Shown: one piece after another, positions 9,758 to 20,144 of the stretch
Layout: each line of letters starts with the position of its first letter
Position numbering within the stretch: the stretch's first letter is position 1
Source of the DNA: CAWFLT01 sp963816795
GTDB lineage: Bacteria > Acidobacteriota > Vicinamibacteria > Vicinamibacterales > SCN-69-37
Assembly: GCA_963816795.1 (NCBI GenBank)
Contig: CAWFLT010000004.1
Coordinates: 62,001-126,000 of the forward strand
Direction of reading: 5' to 3'
Length of the DNA stretch: 64,000 nucleotides
Translations under genes and position numbers: made by a program
Notes under the pieces: generated by a model
What the model saw: only the letters and a program-made list of their open reading frames with translations
Told to the model about the DNA's origin: nothing
Database searches by the model: none

Positions 9758-9945
9758 AGGCGCGGGGCCCCACCCCCGCGCCTCGGGCCCGCGCCATCAA
9801 AGGCGGCGCGGGGTGTCCGCTCTAGCTCGTCTCCGTGTCCTCTGGCTCTTCTCCGTGGCTCGTTCTTCCCGGGGCCCCACCCCCACGCCTCGGGCCGCGC
9901 CAGCAACGGCGCGGGCGTCCGCTTTGTTCGTCTCCACGCTTGCCG
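9758..9945. repeat. GGGGCCCC repeat, third locus (two copies)
   Basis: Two copies of 'ggggccccacccc(c/a)cgcctcggg' start near 9767 and 9872, each followed by 'ggcgcgg(g)gtgtccgct' or a close form. Between them lies 'ctccgtgtcctctggctcttctccgtg', the reverse complement of the 'cacggag' microsatellite. The block fills the gap before the peptidase gene. Confidence 0.7.
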
Positions 9946-10003
9946 CGCCAGCGGCGCTGCTCCGTGCCCTCCACCCTCGCGTTAGAATCGGCGCGAGGGT
10001 GCC

Positions 10004-11473
10004 ATGATTCGTCGAGTCGCCGCGCTCGCCGTTCTGTCGTTCGTCTTGCTCGCGCCGGTCGCGGCGGATAAGCGGCTGTTCACCGACGCGATGCCGCCGG
10101 CGGAGTTTGCGGCCCGGCGGGCGCAGGTGATGGCGGCCGTCGGCGACGGCGTGGCGATCATCACTGGCGCCACCGAGCAGCCCAACTACGAGAAGTTCAA
10201 ACAGAACAAACAGTTCTTCTATCTTTCAGGCGTCGAGGTACCGCGCGCGATTCTCCTCATCGACGGTCGCACGAAGCGCTCGACCCTGTTCCTGCCGGCC
10301 CGCACGCCGGCCGACGATCGTTCCGAAGGCCCGCTCCTCGCGCCGGGCGAAGAAGCGCAGAAGATCACCGGCATCGAGGCCGTCGTCGATCGCGCCGGCT
10401 TCGACGCCGCGCTCAAGGCGATCGCCGGCGAGCGGCGTCACATCTACCTGCCGTTCCGCGAAGAATCGATTGGCGCCGTCGCGACCGACCGCGTCCGCGC
10501 CCACGAACGCGCGACCGCCGCCGATCCGTGGGACGGCCGCAAGTCGAAGGAGGCGGTGTTTCGCGAAAAGGTCCAGGCGATCGCGCTCACGTCCGAGGTC
10601 GTCGATCTCGACGTCGTGCTCGACAAGATGCGGCAGGTGAAGTCGCCGGCCGAGATCGCCCTGATTCGCGAAGCCACGCGCGTCGCCGGCCTCGGCATCG
10701 CCGAAGGCATCAAGGCCGCCGAGCCCGGCATGTACGAGTACGAAGTCGAGGCGATCGCCGACTACGTGTTCAAGCGGCACAACGCGATGGGCATCGGCTA
10801 CTTCGCGCTCGTCGCCACCGGCGCCAACGCGGCGTGGCCCCACTATCACGCGGCGCAGTCGCGCCTCGAAGACGGCGACCTGGTGCTCTTCGACTACGCG
10901 CCCGAGTTCAAGTACTACACCTCGGACGTCACCCGGATGTTCCCGGCCAACGGCCGCTTCTCGCCGCGGCAGCGCGAGCTCTACGGCATCTACGTGAAGC
11001 TCTATCAGGCGCTGATGTCGTCGATCGGTCCCGGGCCCGCCGACGCGCGGCTGAAGATCGCGCACGAGAAGATGACGAAAATTCTCGACGCGTTCACCTT
11101 CGCGGATCCGAAAGTGAAGACCGCGGCCACCGCGTTCGTCGCGCGCTATGCGAAGGGCGGCCGCAGCTTCGGCCACGGCGTCGGCCTCGAAGTCCACGAC
11201 GTCACCGGCGGCTTCGACGGCATCTATCGCCCCGGCATGGTCTTCACCATCGAGCCGGCGCTCACCATTCCCGACGAGCGGATCTATATCCGCCTCGAAG
11301 ACGTCATCCTCATCACCGAGACCGGCTACGAGAACCTCTCCGGCAGCCTGCCGATGGAGATCGAGGAGATCGAGAAGCTGATGCGTGAGCCGGGGATCTT
11401 CTCGAAGCGATACGTTCTTCTCCCCACGAACGCCCGGCCCGGGTGTCTTTACCTCGTGGGAGGGAATACAGAC
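10004..11473 (+). CDS. Exported Xaa-Pro aminopeptidase-like protein (M24B)
   Basis: About 470 residues with a signal peptide (VAALAVLSFVLLAPVAA) and the two-domain build of Xaa-Pro aminopeptidases. The N-terminal creatinase-like domain includes NKQFFYLSGVEVPRAILL. The C-terminal pita-bread domain holds all five metal ligands: Asp in VLFDYAPEF, Asp in YYTSDVTRMF, His in GHGVGLEVHD, Glu in VFTIEPAL and Glu in RLEDVILI. It would remove N-terminal residues before proline in the periplasm. No stop is seen: the frame runs on into the next gene. A stop exists one base out of frame at 11386, close to the usual family end. Confidence 0.88.
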
Positions 11474-12124
11474 ATGACACGTGCACTTCCGGTCATCGCG
11501 CTCCTCGCCGGTCTCTGGACCATCGACAGCGCGGCGCAGGGACGAAACTTCGCGGGCTCGTGGATCGTCGACACCGAACGGACGACCGCTGAGAACGGTG
11601 CCGCCGCGGCCGGCGGCGCGGTGGCGACCGTGGCCAGGCGGACGGATGACGGCGCCGTGGTGGCGAGCGCCGGTGCAGGCGGGGCCAGAAGCGGTGGCGG
11701 CGGCGGGGCCGTTGCAGCGACCGGGGCCGTGGCCCGGGGCGGCGGCGGTGGCGGCGGCGCGTTCGGGGCGGCCGGTGGCGGCGCGCGGAGCGGCGGAGGT
11801 GGCGGCCGTGGCGGCATGTCGGCCGGGCCGCAGACGATCTCGCTCGACGCGAACACCTTCACCATTGCCACGGCCGAGACGAGCACGGCCTACAAGCTCG
11901 ACGGATCGGCGACGACGACCGAGACGCCGCGCGGCAACGTCACCGTCAAGGCCGGCTGGAAGGACGACCGCATTGTCATCGAGACGACCGCGCCTGGCCC
12001 GGCCGGCCCGATGGTCTCGACGACCTCGTGGTATCTCGATGGCGCGGCCCTCGTTCGCGAGATCAGTGTCACCGGCGCCGACGGCCAGCCGATCGTGCGC
12101 AAGCTGTACTACAAGCGCTCATAA
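11474..12124 (+). CDS. Secreted glycine-rich protein
   Basis: 216 residues. The ATG at 11474 has a GGGAGG site 8 nt upstream and starts its own signal peptide (ALPVIALLAGLWTIDSAAQG), so it is a separate gene although it is in frame with the peptidase. A low-complexity Ala/Gly block (GGGGGGGAFGAAGGGARSGG) divides an N-terminal part (FAGSWIVDTERT) from a C-terminal part with TISLDANTFTIATAE and STTSWYLDGAALVREIS. The two flanks look like one small beta domain interrupted by the glycine loop. Unknown function, found often in Acidobacteriota. Confidence 0.75.
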   Translation: MTRALPVIALLAGLWTIDSAAQGRNFAGSWIVDTERTTAENGAAAAGGAVATVARRTDDGAVVASAGAGGARSGGGGGAVAATGAVARGGGGGGGAFGAAGGGARSGGGGGRGGMSAGPQTISLDANTFTIATAETSTAYKLDGSATTTETPRGNVTVKAGWKDDRIVIETTAPGPAGPMVSTTSWYLDGAALVREISVTGADGQPIVRKLYYKRS

Positions 12125-12230
12125 CGGCGATCGCGACGCACCGCCACACGCAGACCGCGCACGTCCACGGGTTCAACCGCGACCAGGGATCGCGGTCGCC
12201 CGTGGCGTGCGTGCCGAGGTAAGAGCACGG

Positions 12231-12325
12231 GAGGTCCGGTGATTCATGAGGTCCGGCGTGACATGCGCCGAGGTCCGGAGTGACACGCGCTTGAGGTCCG
12301 GCGTGACGTGCGCATGAAGTCCGGT
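12231..12325. repeat. Degenerate tandem 'gaggtccggcgtgac' repeat
   Basis: Five copies of 'gaggtccgg' (last one 'gaagtccgg') spaced 17-24 nt apart, four of them followed by 'tgac' or 'tgat'. The reverse complement, 'ccggacctcaagcgc', is close to the units at 31258-31385. The rest of the gap 12125-12514 shows no gene. Confidence 0.65.
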
Positions 12326-12514
12326 GAGCCAGCTCACGAGGCCCACAAAGCCGTGCACCCGCGTTCTCCCAGGTGCGGGTGATGAAGAGCAGCAGAGAAG
12401 CATCGAGACTCTTCGGTGCGCTTCGTGTTCTGCGTGGTGAAGAGATCTTCGTCCTCGCCAAACTGAGCCGTCTTCGCCTCCTCCTGCGCATTCCGGTCTG
12501 AGGAGGCTGACGCC

Positions 12515-13048
12515 ATGCGCCGTCTCAATCGACAGATGCGATGCGCCTTGGCCGTGTGCGTTCTCCTGGCCCCGCGCGTCGCACAAGCGCAAGTGGTCAC
12601 GACGTCGTTCGATCAGCTTCGTCGAGTGCTGAACAACGGCCAGACCGTGATCGTGACCGAACCGAGCGGTCAGCGCACCAAGGGTAAGGTGGCGGACGTG
12701 TCCTCGTCCCCGCCATCCGTGGTGATTCTCGTTCCGCAGCCGCGGACGTTTCCCGAGAGTGCCGTCGCCGAGATCCGGGCCGTGGATTCGCTGCGAAACG
12801 GCGCGCTGATCGGCAGCAGCGTCGGGCTTGGGTTGGCGGTGTGGGACTACCTCATCGATCCGAGCGAACCGGGGAACGCGGCAATCTTTGCCGTCGCCAT
12901 CGGGCTTGGCGCCGCGATCGGCACGGGCGTGGACGCGCTGATCAAGGGCAAGGTGCTCTATCGATCGCCTCAACAGAAGCGCCGCGTGACGATTTCACCG
13001 ATCGCTGGGAGAGATCGGCGAGGGGTGTTGCTGTCCGTCCGTTTCTAG
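12515..13048 (+). CDS. Secreted/membrane protein, unknown
   Basis: 177 residues with a signal peptide (ALAVCVLLAPRVAQAQ), then RRVLNNGQTVIVTEPSG and GKVADVSSSPPSVVIL, strand-rich text like a small barrel domain. Two Gly/Ala-rich hydrophobic stretches follow (NGALIGSSVGLGLAVWDYL and AAIFAVAIGLGAAIGTGVDAL) and look like a membrane hairpin. It ends with a basic tail. The ATG has GGAGG 9 nt upstream. I know this as a recurring acidobacterial protein without function. No frame change. Confidence 0.75.
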   Translation: MRRLNRQMRCALAVCVLLAPRVAQAQVVTTSFDQLRRVLNNGQTVIVTEPSGQRTKGKVADVSSSPPSVVILVPQPRTFPESAVAEIRAVDSLRNGALIGSSVGLGLAVWDYLIDPSEPGNAAIFAVAIGLGAAIGTGVDALIKGKVLYRSPQQKRRVTISPIAGRDRRGVLLSVRF

Positions 13049-13145
13049 GGCGGTTGTGTTCTTTGAATGTGTCCTTCGCGATGGAAGTTTCCTTCGTGCC
13101 CTTCGTGCGCTTCGTGCCCTTCGTGTTGAAAGATCTTGATCGTGA

Positions 13146-13718
13146 CTACGACCCAGGCACCGGCGTGAACCGCACGCGTAACGAGAACGTGTGCCCCTCG
13201 AGCGCGCCCGCCGTCTGAATCAGTCGCACCACGCTTGCTGCCGTTGGGTCGCCGGATCCTGCGGCTCCGCCACCGCGCGCGCGTGCCGACGTCTGGACAC
13301 CCCCGCCCGATCCGACGCCCGCGCTGCCGGCCGGCGCGGCCGCCGCCGCACCCCCGCCCGCGCCGCTGCGCGCCTGGCCGTCGCCTGGCTGTCTGCCCCC
13401 GCCGCCCGCGGCCGCGGTGCCAAACGCCCCGCGCCCGCCACGCCCGCGTGCGCCGCCGCCCGGTCCCGGCAACTCGAGGGAAAGCACTTCGGCCGGCCCC
13501 GGCAGCGGTATCGTCGTCCCGGTGCCGCCCGTCACGCCGCCCGCCGGGAGCGACGCGCCGCCAATCGTCCGCGCCATCGTCACGTAGAGAAACTCCATCC
13601 CGGTCGGCGCGCGATAGCGCCGGAACGTGCCCGAGACGTCGACAGCGAGATCACCACGCGTCGTGGCGATCGACACCGGCGCGAAGCTGAACGATCCCCC
13701 CTCCACCGTCAGCCGCAT
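13146..13718 (-). CDS. Gly/Ala-rich protein, likely 5'-truncated
   Basis: 190 residues from the ATG at 13718. It starts directly in domain text (MRLTVEGGSFSFAPVSIATT) without a signal peptide, has AVDVSGTFRRYRAP and EVLSLELPGPGGG, then a long Gly/Ala/Arg low-complexity stretch, and ends EGHTFSLRVRFTPVPGS. The region just upstream on its strand is the 28-bp tandem array, so the true N-terminus may have been lost or displaced there. Convergent with the gene ending at 13048. Function unknown. Confidence 0.45.
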   Translation of the reverse strand: MRLTVEGGSFSFAPVSIATTRGDLAVDVSGTFRRYRAPTGMEFLYVTMARTIGGASLPAGGVTGGTGTTIPLPGPAEVLSLELPGPGGGARGRGGRGAFGTAAAGGGGRQPGDGQARSGAGGGAAAAAPAGSAGVGSGGGVQTSARARGGGAAGSGDPTAASVVRLIQTAGALEGHTFSLRVRFTPVPGS

Positions 13719-13822
13719 CGTCTGATGATGTGTCTGAACACGGGGGAGAGGGGATCGTTTTGGTAATCGACAAAGGACAATCGGCAATCAGCAATGGCAA
13801 ACACATCGCCAATCGCCAATCG

Positions 13823-14035
13823 GAATCGACAATCGGCAAAGGCTGATGGGTAATCGGCAATCGGCAAAGGCTGATGGGTAATCGGCAATCGGCAAAGGCC
13901 GATGGGTAATGGACAATCGGCAAAGGCCGATGGGTAATGGGCAATCGGCAAAGGCTGATGGGTAATCGGCAATCGGCAAGGGCTGATGGAGAATGGACAA
14001 TCGGCAAAGGGCTGATGGGCAATGGGTAATCGGCC
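13823..14035. repeat. 28-bp tandem array, about 7.5 copies
   Basis: The block 'ggcaaaggctgatgggtaat' recurs at an exact 28-bp period, with AAAGG cores at 13838, 13866, 13894, 13922 and 13950. The last two copies (about 13978 and 14007) are degenerate. Copies differ by one or two bases. There are no unique spacers, so it is not a CRISPR array. The flank 13785-13810 shares its sequence, inverted, with the gaps at 47344 and 49155. Confidence 0.85.
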
Positions 14036-14107
14036 AAGACAGATGCGGCAATGGATAATCGGCACCACCTGCATCGGCCGCACTCGGACGTCCGCAGATC
14101 AGACAGA

Positions 14108-15117
14108 ATGGAGTTGGAGGCGCGAGTGCCGGGTTGGTGGAGGATCGGCCGGACGATTGCTGTCGGTGCGATGGCTGCCGCGCTGGTGGTTCGCGCGAGC
14201 GCGCCTGCCGCGAGCGAGGCCGCGCGACGCACGAGTCGAGTGGCCAGGCACAAGCTCCGCAGGAGCCGCGGCCGACGTTTCGCGCCGGCGTGGCGCGCGT
14301 CACGCTGGCGGTCGTGGTCCGCGACGCGCGCGGGCGACCGGTGACGGGGCTCACTGAACAGGACTTTCAAGTACTCGACGAGGGCGAGTCAGTCGCCGTC
14401 AGCGATTTCCGTTCCGACAGTCAGCCGATCAGCATCGCGTTGCTCGTGGACACGAGCGGCAGCATGCGGCTGGGCGACCGGATGGGACGGGCGCGGGCGA
14501 CTGCCGAGAAGCTCGTCGAAGGGCTGCGATCGGGGCAGGACGAAGCGGCGCTGTTCACGTTCGACCTGAACCTGCACGAGCCGGCGCCGTTCACGGCGAA
14601 CCTCTCCTTGATTCCAGCCGCGGTGGCCAAGCTGGCTCCGTACGGGTCCACGGCGCTCCACGATGCGGTGGCGGCGACCGCCCGCCGGTCGGTGGAGCGG
14701 CCGCCGAGCCGGCGCGCGGTGATCGTGATTACGGACGGCATCGATACCAGCAGCGAGCTGACGGCGGAGCAGGCGTCGAGCATCGCCAGTTCGATCGACG
14801 TGCCGGTCTACATTCTGGGCGTGGACGCGACGGCTGCCACGGTCGAGCACTTGGACGACGAGAAGCGGCCGAGCCCGTTGGAGTGGACGGGGCGGCTCGA
14901 CTACCTGGCGCGCTGGAGCGGCGGCGCGTTCCTGCCGGCGGCCACGCCGGCGCTCACGAAGCTGGCCGTCGATCAGATCGTGACCGATCTCCGTTCCGGC
15001 TATCTGATGGCGTTTGCTCCCCGCAACAAGCCCGGCTGGCACCGCCTCAGCGTGAAGGTCTCGCGCTCCAACGTCACGGTCCGCACACGCGGAGGGTTCT
15101 GGATGGGCGAGAAATAA
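14108..15117 (+). CDS. Secreted VWA-domain protein
   Basis: About 336 residues. The start MELEARVPGWWRIG is followed by a hydrophobic signal (TIAVGAMAAALVVRA), then a frame change near 14230. The acidobacterial VWA layout follows: a beta domain (VARVTLAVVVRDARGRPVTG to DFQVLDEGE), then the VWA fold with a complete metal site, ISIALLVDTSGSM (DxSxS), the Thr in YGSTALHDAV and the Asp in VIVITDGIDTSSE. It ends LRSGYLMAFAP and a small strand domain. Such proteins bind partners through a divalent metal; the ligand is unknown. No anchor is seen. Confidence 0.85.
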
Positions 15118-15176
15118 GTCCGGCGCGAAGGGCGCGGCACGCTGGGAGCCGTTAGGCGGCCGACGATAATGAACCG

Positions 15177-15690
15177 ATGCATCTCGCGAGCCTGCCGGCG
15201 TTCATCTCGCGCTCGACGTTTCGCGTCGTCGTCGAGTCGCCCCGCGGCTCGACGGTCAAGCTGAAGTTCGATCCGCACCTGGGCGTGATGTCGGTGTCGC
15301 GTCCGCTCACCGTCGGTCTGAGCTATCCGTTCGATTGGGGCTTCGTGCCAGGCACGCGTGGGCCCGACGGCGATCCGGTCGATGCTCATTGTCGTCTGGG
15401 ACATGGCGACGTTTCCCGGGATCGTGCTGCCGTGCCGCGCGCTCGGCGTGGTCGAGATCACGCAGCGCGAGCCGGGCCGGGCGCGGCGTCAGCGAAACGA
15501 CCGGATCGTTGCGGTGCCGATCAAGGCGCCGCGCTTCGACCACCTGCGGTCCGTTCGCGATCTGCCAGGCCGCACGCGACAGGAGCTGGAGCAGTTCTTC
15601 CTGGCGGTGACCGCGCTCGAACGCAAAGACGTCCGTATTCTTCGCTGGCAAGGCCCGGCGGCCGCGCTTCGGTTGATCCGGCATCAGTAG
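15177..15690 (+). CDS. Inorganic pyrophosphatase-like protein
   Basis: About 171 residues in two frames that join near 15385. The text follows family I soluble pyrophosphatase: VVVESPRGSTVKLKFDP, SYPFDWGFVPGT and the metal signature GPDGDPVDA (DxDPxD). After the frame change come FPGIVLPCRALGVVEI and NDRIVAVPIKAPRFDH, with a shortened C-terminus ending RWQGPAAALRLI. It lacks the export signals that surround it, so it should be cytoplasmic. Being shorter than the usual enzyme at the N-terminus, it belongs to the divergent pyrophosphatase-like group; true PPi hydrolysis is likely but not proven. Confidence 0.82.
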
Positions 15691-15887
15691 CTACTTGTAC
15701 TTGCGTGCACTTTCGTGCAGAATGCCCATCGTCAGGATCGCGCTTTTCGCTGTCGGCACGTCACCGGCGTTTCCCTCTGCGGCGGTGCCTGGGACGCCTG
15801 TCGCTGGGGAGACCGGTGACGTGCGCGCTTGTCAGACCCGTCAGACCCGCCGCTGCCGTCTGTTCCGATGGCGCGCAAATACCCACG

Positions 15888-16787
15888 TCACAGCACGACC
15901 ACGCGGTTGCTCAGTACGCCGATCCCTGAGACCTCGATCTCGACGACGTCCGCGTCCTGCAGCGTGAAGTCGTCCGGCGGAACGACGCCGGTGCCGGTCA
16001 GCAGCACGGCGCCGTGTGCGAAGGTCTGACTGCGAAAGAGGAAGGCGGCCAGGTCGTCGAATCGCGCGTGTGATGCGATCGACCTCGGTCTCGCCGGCGA
16101 ACACCACGTCGCCGAGTCGCCGGATCGTGAGGCGAATGGTCCAGGCTCGCGCCTGCGCCTCTGAGCCGCCGAGCGTGATCCACGGCCCGAGCGCGCACGC
16201 GCGGTCGTAGATCTTGGCCTGCGGCAGGTACAGCGGGTTCTCGCCTTCGATGTCGCGCGAGCTCATGTCGTTGCCGATCGTGTAGCCGACGATTCGGCCG
16301 CGAGAGTTGATGACGAGCGCCAACTCGGGTTCCGGGACGCTCCACGCCGCATCGCGGCGGATGCCGACGGCGTCGCCCGAGGCGACCACCTTGTCGGCGA
16401 GCGCCTTGAAAAAGAGCTCTGGCCGCTCCGCGGTGTACACGCGGTCGTACACCGACGCGTTCTGGCCCGATTCCTCCATCCGCGCGGTGCGGCTGCGCAG
16501 ATAGGTGACGCCGGCGGCCCAGACTTCCTGGCGCTCGACCGGCGCGCAGAAGCGCACCTGCTCGGGACCGAGCCGGGGCAGGTCCCGCAGCGGCATCGCG
16601 CAGGAGTTGGGCGATCGGGTCGTCGGCCTCGAGCACGCGGAAACAGGTGAGTAATCCCCGCCGGGGTGAGATCCTGAACCTGTCCGGCGTCGGTGACGAG
16701 TCCGATCCGGACCGCGTCGCTCCCGTGCCGGAAGCGGCAGAGCCTCAACGGGGCGGGGCCGTCATTGGTCGAGAGTGGGAGCGCCAT
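15888..16787 (-). CDS. Fumarylacetoacetate hydrolase family protein
   Basis: About 299 residues over three frames (changes near 16640 and 16060). Recognised by EVWAAGVTYLRSRTARME, VPEPELALVI (metal-binding Glu), VGYTIGNDMSSRDIEGENP and the loop AKIYDRACALGPWI. After the last frame change it reads DFTLQDADVVEIEV and VLSNRVVVL with the stop at 15888. Members hydrolyse or decarboxylate small keto-acids; the version with a long N-terminal domain (GLVTDAGQVQDL) is common in sugar-acid breakdown. It is divergent from the isomerase gene, with a shared promoter gap of only 32 bp. Confidence 0.85.
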
Positions 16788-16819
16788 GGGTGACCGGCGC
16801 GATTATAGTAAGGGTCCGC

Positions 16820-17814
16820 ATGCATATTGGCTGGCGAGTGACAATTGGCGCGATCGCGTTGGGATGGCTGAGCGTGGCCGTTCCCAATGCCGAGCGAGCC
16901 GCCGTGCAGGTCGGGTTTTGCGGCGGGCTGAAGGACATCGTCGCGGCCAAGGCCGCCGGTTTCGACTACATCGAGCTCGGCACGACCGAGATTGCGGGGC
17001 TCTCGGACGACGCGTTCGAGGCCGCGGTGGCACAGGTCAAGGCGTCCGGGTTGCCGGTGCCCGTCACGAATCTGTTCCTGCCGGGCACGCTGAAGGTGAC
17101 CGGACCAGTGATCGATCGCGACGCCCAGATGGCGTACGTGACGAAGGCGTTCAGCCGTCTGGCGCGCCTCGGCACGACGATCGTCGTGTTCGGCAGCGGC
17201 GGCGCGCGCCGCGTCCCCGACGGATTCAATCAACAAGAGGCCTTCGCGCAACTGGTCGACTTCGGCAAGCGCATCGCACCCGAGGCGCAGAAGCGCGGGA
17301 TCACGATTGCCATCGAGCCGCTGCGCCGCCAGGAATCGAACATCATCAACTCCGCGGCGGAAGGGCTGACGCTCGTCAAGGCCATCGACCATCCGAACTT
17401 CCAGCTGATGATCGACTTCTTTCACCTCGCGAGCGAGAAGGAAGATCCGGCGATCGTCGCCGAGGCAGGCCCGCGGCTGCGCCACCTGCACACCGCGAAC
17501 CCGCAGGGCCGCGTGTTCCCGCTGAAGTGGGAAGAGTTCGACTACGCGCCGTTTTTTGCCCGGCTGCGGGCGGCCGGCTACGACAAGCGCATCAGCGTCG
17601 AGGCCTCGACGAAGGACTTTGCGAGCGAGGCGCCGCAGGCCATCGCGTTGCTTCGACGAGCGTTCACCGCCACTGGCGGACCCGCGCCGGTCGCGCCCTC
17701 GCTGCCCGGCCCGCCCGCGCCGGGGCAAGCGGGACCGCAGCGGGGGACGCCGCCTGCCCCGCCCGCCCCGCCCGCGCCGCAGACTGGACGCGGGTCGGTC
17801 GGGCCGCGGCCCGA
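16820..17814 (+). CDS. Exported xylose-isomerase-like TIM-barrel protein
   Basis: MHIGWRVTIGAIALGWLSVA gives an export signal; the barrel then shows VGFCGGLKDIVAAKAAGFDY, TTIVVFGSGG, ITIAIEPLRRQESNIIN (Glu ligand), FQLMIDFFHLA (Asp/His), LRHLHTANPQG and ISVEASTKDF (Glu). These are the metal ligands of the AP-endonuclease-2/sugar phosphate isomerase/epimerase superfamily. The core ends near 17670, but no stop follows. A Pro/Ala/Gly linker runs on and, after a one-base frame change near 17800, meets a diheme cytochrome c that has no signal of its own. Either a stop was lost or this is a true fusion. Substrate unknown; likely an oxidised sugar. Confidence 0.8.
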
Positions 17815-18552
17815 ACACCGGCCCGGCCGATCGGCCGATCATCGAGCCGGCCGCGCTCGAGCGCGGCACCAAGATCTATGCGGTGGAGTGCGTCACGTGC
17901 CATGGCGCGTCGGCGCGCGGCACCGAACGCGGCCCCAGCCTGATCCGGTCGGCGCTCGTCCTCAGTGACCGGCAGGGCGCCGTCCTCGGCCCGTTCTTCG
18001 CCAAGGGCCATCCCATGCAGAGCGGGCGGCCGTCTTCGGAGTTGACGCAGGCGCAAGCCGCCGATCTGATGCAGTTCATCCGGCAGAAGTATCACGACAC
18101 GCTGCGGGGATCGCCGCTCTTCACGGTCGGGGACATCCTGACGGGCGATCCCGCGGCCGGCGAGGCGTATTTCAACGGCGCGGGGAAGTGCACGACGTGC
18201 CATTCGACTGACGGGCGACCTGGCGGGGATCGGCAAGCGCTTTGCCACCGTCGTCGATCTGCAGCAGCGCATGTTGTTTCCGTTGCGCGGCCGGGGCGCG
18301 AACCCGACGCGGTCGATCGTGACGGTGGTCGTCACGCCGCCTGGCGGTCAGCCGCTGTCGGGCGCCCTCGTCGCCGAAGACGACTTCTTCGTCACCGTGC
18401 GCGACAGCTCGAACACGGTGCGCGTCGTCCGCCGCACGCCGGGAACGACGGTGGTCAAGACCGATCCGCTGCGCGAGCATCAACTGCTGCTCGATCGGAT
18501 CACCGACAAGGACATCCACGACCTCGTGGCCTATCTGGAGAAACAGAAATGA
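17815..18552 (+). CDS. Diheme cytochrome c
   Basis: About 240 residues in two frames joined near 18215. The first heme site is ECVTCHGASARGTERGPSL and the second GKCTTCHST, each typical of class I cytochrome c domains, with ILTGDPAAGEAYFNGAG between. A middle beta insert (RSIVTVVVTPPGGQPLSGAL) and the end DKDIHDLVAYLEKQK complete it. This layout is common next to PQQ dehydrogenases, for which it accepts electrons in the periplasm. It has no start or signal peptide of its own in any frame, so it seems to depend on the upstream isomerase part. Its stop overlaps the next start (ATGA). Confidence 0.83.
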
Positions 18553-20122
18553 GACGGCTGCTCGCGATGGGCGCGGGTCTCGGGCTGGCGGTGGCGGCGC
18601 TGGCCGCGCAGGGCACGACCGGGCTCGACCCGAACAAGCTGCTCAATCCCGGCAACGAGTGGCCGACGTTCAACGGCGACTATTCAGGCCGGCGGTTCAG
18701 CGCGCTGACGCAGATCACCGCCGCGAACGTGAAGCACCTGAGCCTCGCGTGGATGTACAACGCGACCAACGCCGGCACGATCAAGTCGACGCCGCTGATG
18801 ATCAACGGCGTGCTGTATTTCTCGACGCCCGATCACGCCTACGCCGTCGACGCGCGGACCGGGCGCGAGTTGTGGCACTACATCTGGCCGACGACCGGCG
18901 GCAATCATCTGGGCAACCGCGGCATGGGCGCGCTCGGCGACACGCTGTACTTCGAGACGCCCGACTGCAAGCTCGTGGCGCTCAACATGAAGGACGGCAC
19001 CAAGCGCTGGGACAAGACGATCTGCAGCATGGAGCAGTTCTACTACGCGTCGGTCGCGCCGGTGATCATCAAGAATCACGTCATCGCGGGCGTGAGCGGC
19101 GACGACATGGACAATCCCGGGTTATCTCGACGCCTACGATCCGGTCACCGGCGAGCGCCAGTGGCGCTGGTTCGCCGTGCCGCAGAAGATGGACGAGCCC
19201 GGATCCGACACCTGGCCGGATCTCGAGACGATGAAGAACGGCGGCGGCATGACGTGGACGCCGGTCACCTACGATCCCACGCTCAATCTGCTGTACGTGA
19301 CGACCGGCAACCCGCAGCCGGTGATCGCGCACAAGAACCGCGCCGGCGCGAACCTGTTCACCGGCTCGATCGTGGCGCTCAACGCCGACACCGGCAAGAT
19401 GGTGTGGTACTTCCAGTCGTCGCCGCACGACACGCACGACTGGGACTCGACGCAGACGGCCGTCATCATCGACGGCGAGATCGACGGCAAGCCGCGCAAG
19501 CTCATCGCGCAAGCCGCGCGCAACGGCCACTACTTCCTGCTCGATCGCACGAACGGCAAGGCGATCGTCTCGACGCCGTTCGTCAAGACGAACTGGTCGA
19601 CGGGCTACGACGCGAAGGGCCAGCCGATTCCGAATCCGGAGAAGCACCCGCAGATCGCCGGCGCGCTGGTGTCGCCCGATCAGGGCGGCGCGATCAACTG
19701 GCAGTCGCCGAGCTTCAGCCCGCTGACCGGCCTGTTCTACGTTCCGGCCTCACGCGCGCTACAGCGTGTATTACATCTACGATCCGAGCGACAATCCTGC
19801 TGGCTGGGGCGGCACGGATCGCGGCGGCTACTCGGAGCAGATGCTGGTCGCACTCGACTACAAGACCGGCAAGCCCAAGTGGACGCATCCCTGGCCGGCC
19901 GGACATAACAAGTCCGGGCTGCTCAGCACCGCCGGGAACGTGCTGTTCACTTCAGGGGCCGGTGGGCTGATGGCGCTCAACGCGACGACCGGCGACGCGC
20001 TGTGGCACTCGCGCCTGCTGAGTCCGATCTCGAATGCGCCGATCACCTACGAGCTGGATGGGCTGCAGTACGTGACGGTGGCCGCAGGGACGATGGTGGT
20101 TTCGTTTGTGCTGAACAAGTAG
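18549..20122 (+). CDS. PQQ-type quinoprotein dehydrogenase-like
   Basis: About 524 residues in three frames (changes near 19120 and 19750). After a signal peptide (MGAGLGLAVAALAAQG) it shows the eight-bladed propeller repeats: WPTFNGDYSGRRFSALTQIT, LAWMYNATNAG, TPDHAYAVDARTGRELW, VALNADTGKMVWYFQ and HDTHDWDSTQTAV, ending ALNATTGDALWHSRL. This is the methanol/glucose-type PQQ dehydrogenase family, periplasmic, feeding cytochrome c. I do not see the adjacent Cys pair of classical enzymes, and a related acidobacterial group is thought to lack PQQ binding, so catalysis is not certain. Coupled by ATGA to the cytochrome gene. Confidence 0.85.
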
Positions 20123-20144
20123 GAGCACGTTGCAAAATACGGCG

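Noticed and set aside
10226..11197. Long open frames opposite real genes (for example here and at 8327-9328, 14389-15042, 22231-23598, 27570-28580)
   Set aside because: They arise from high GC codon use opposite genes with clear motifs, and their own translations are Arg/Ala/Gly-rich without any domain.
10004..12124. One continuous 706-codon frame suggesting a peptidase fused to a glycine-rich protein
   Set aside because: The second half has its own ribosome site, ATG and signal peptide, and a stop one base out of frame lies where the peptidase family normally ends; a lost stop is more likely.
13823..14035. 28-bp periodic repeat considered as a CRISPR array
   Set aside because: Copies are head-to-tail with no unique spacers and there are no cas genes.
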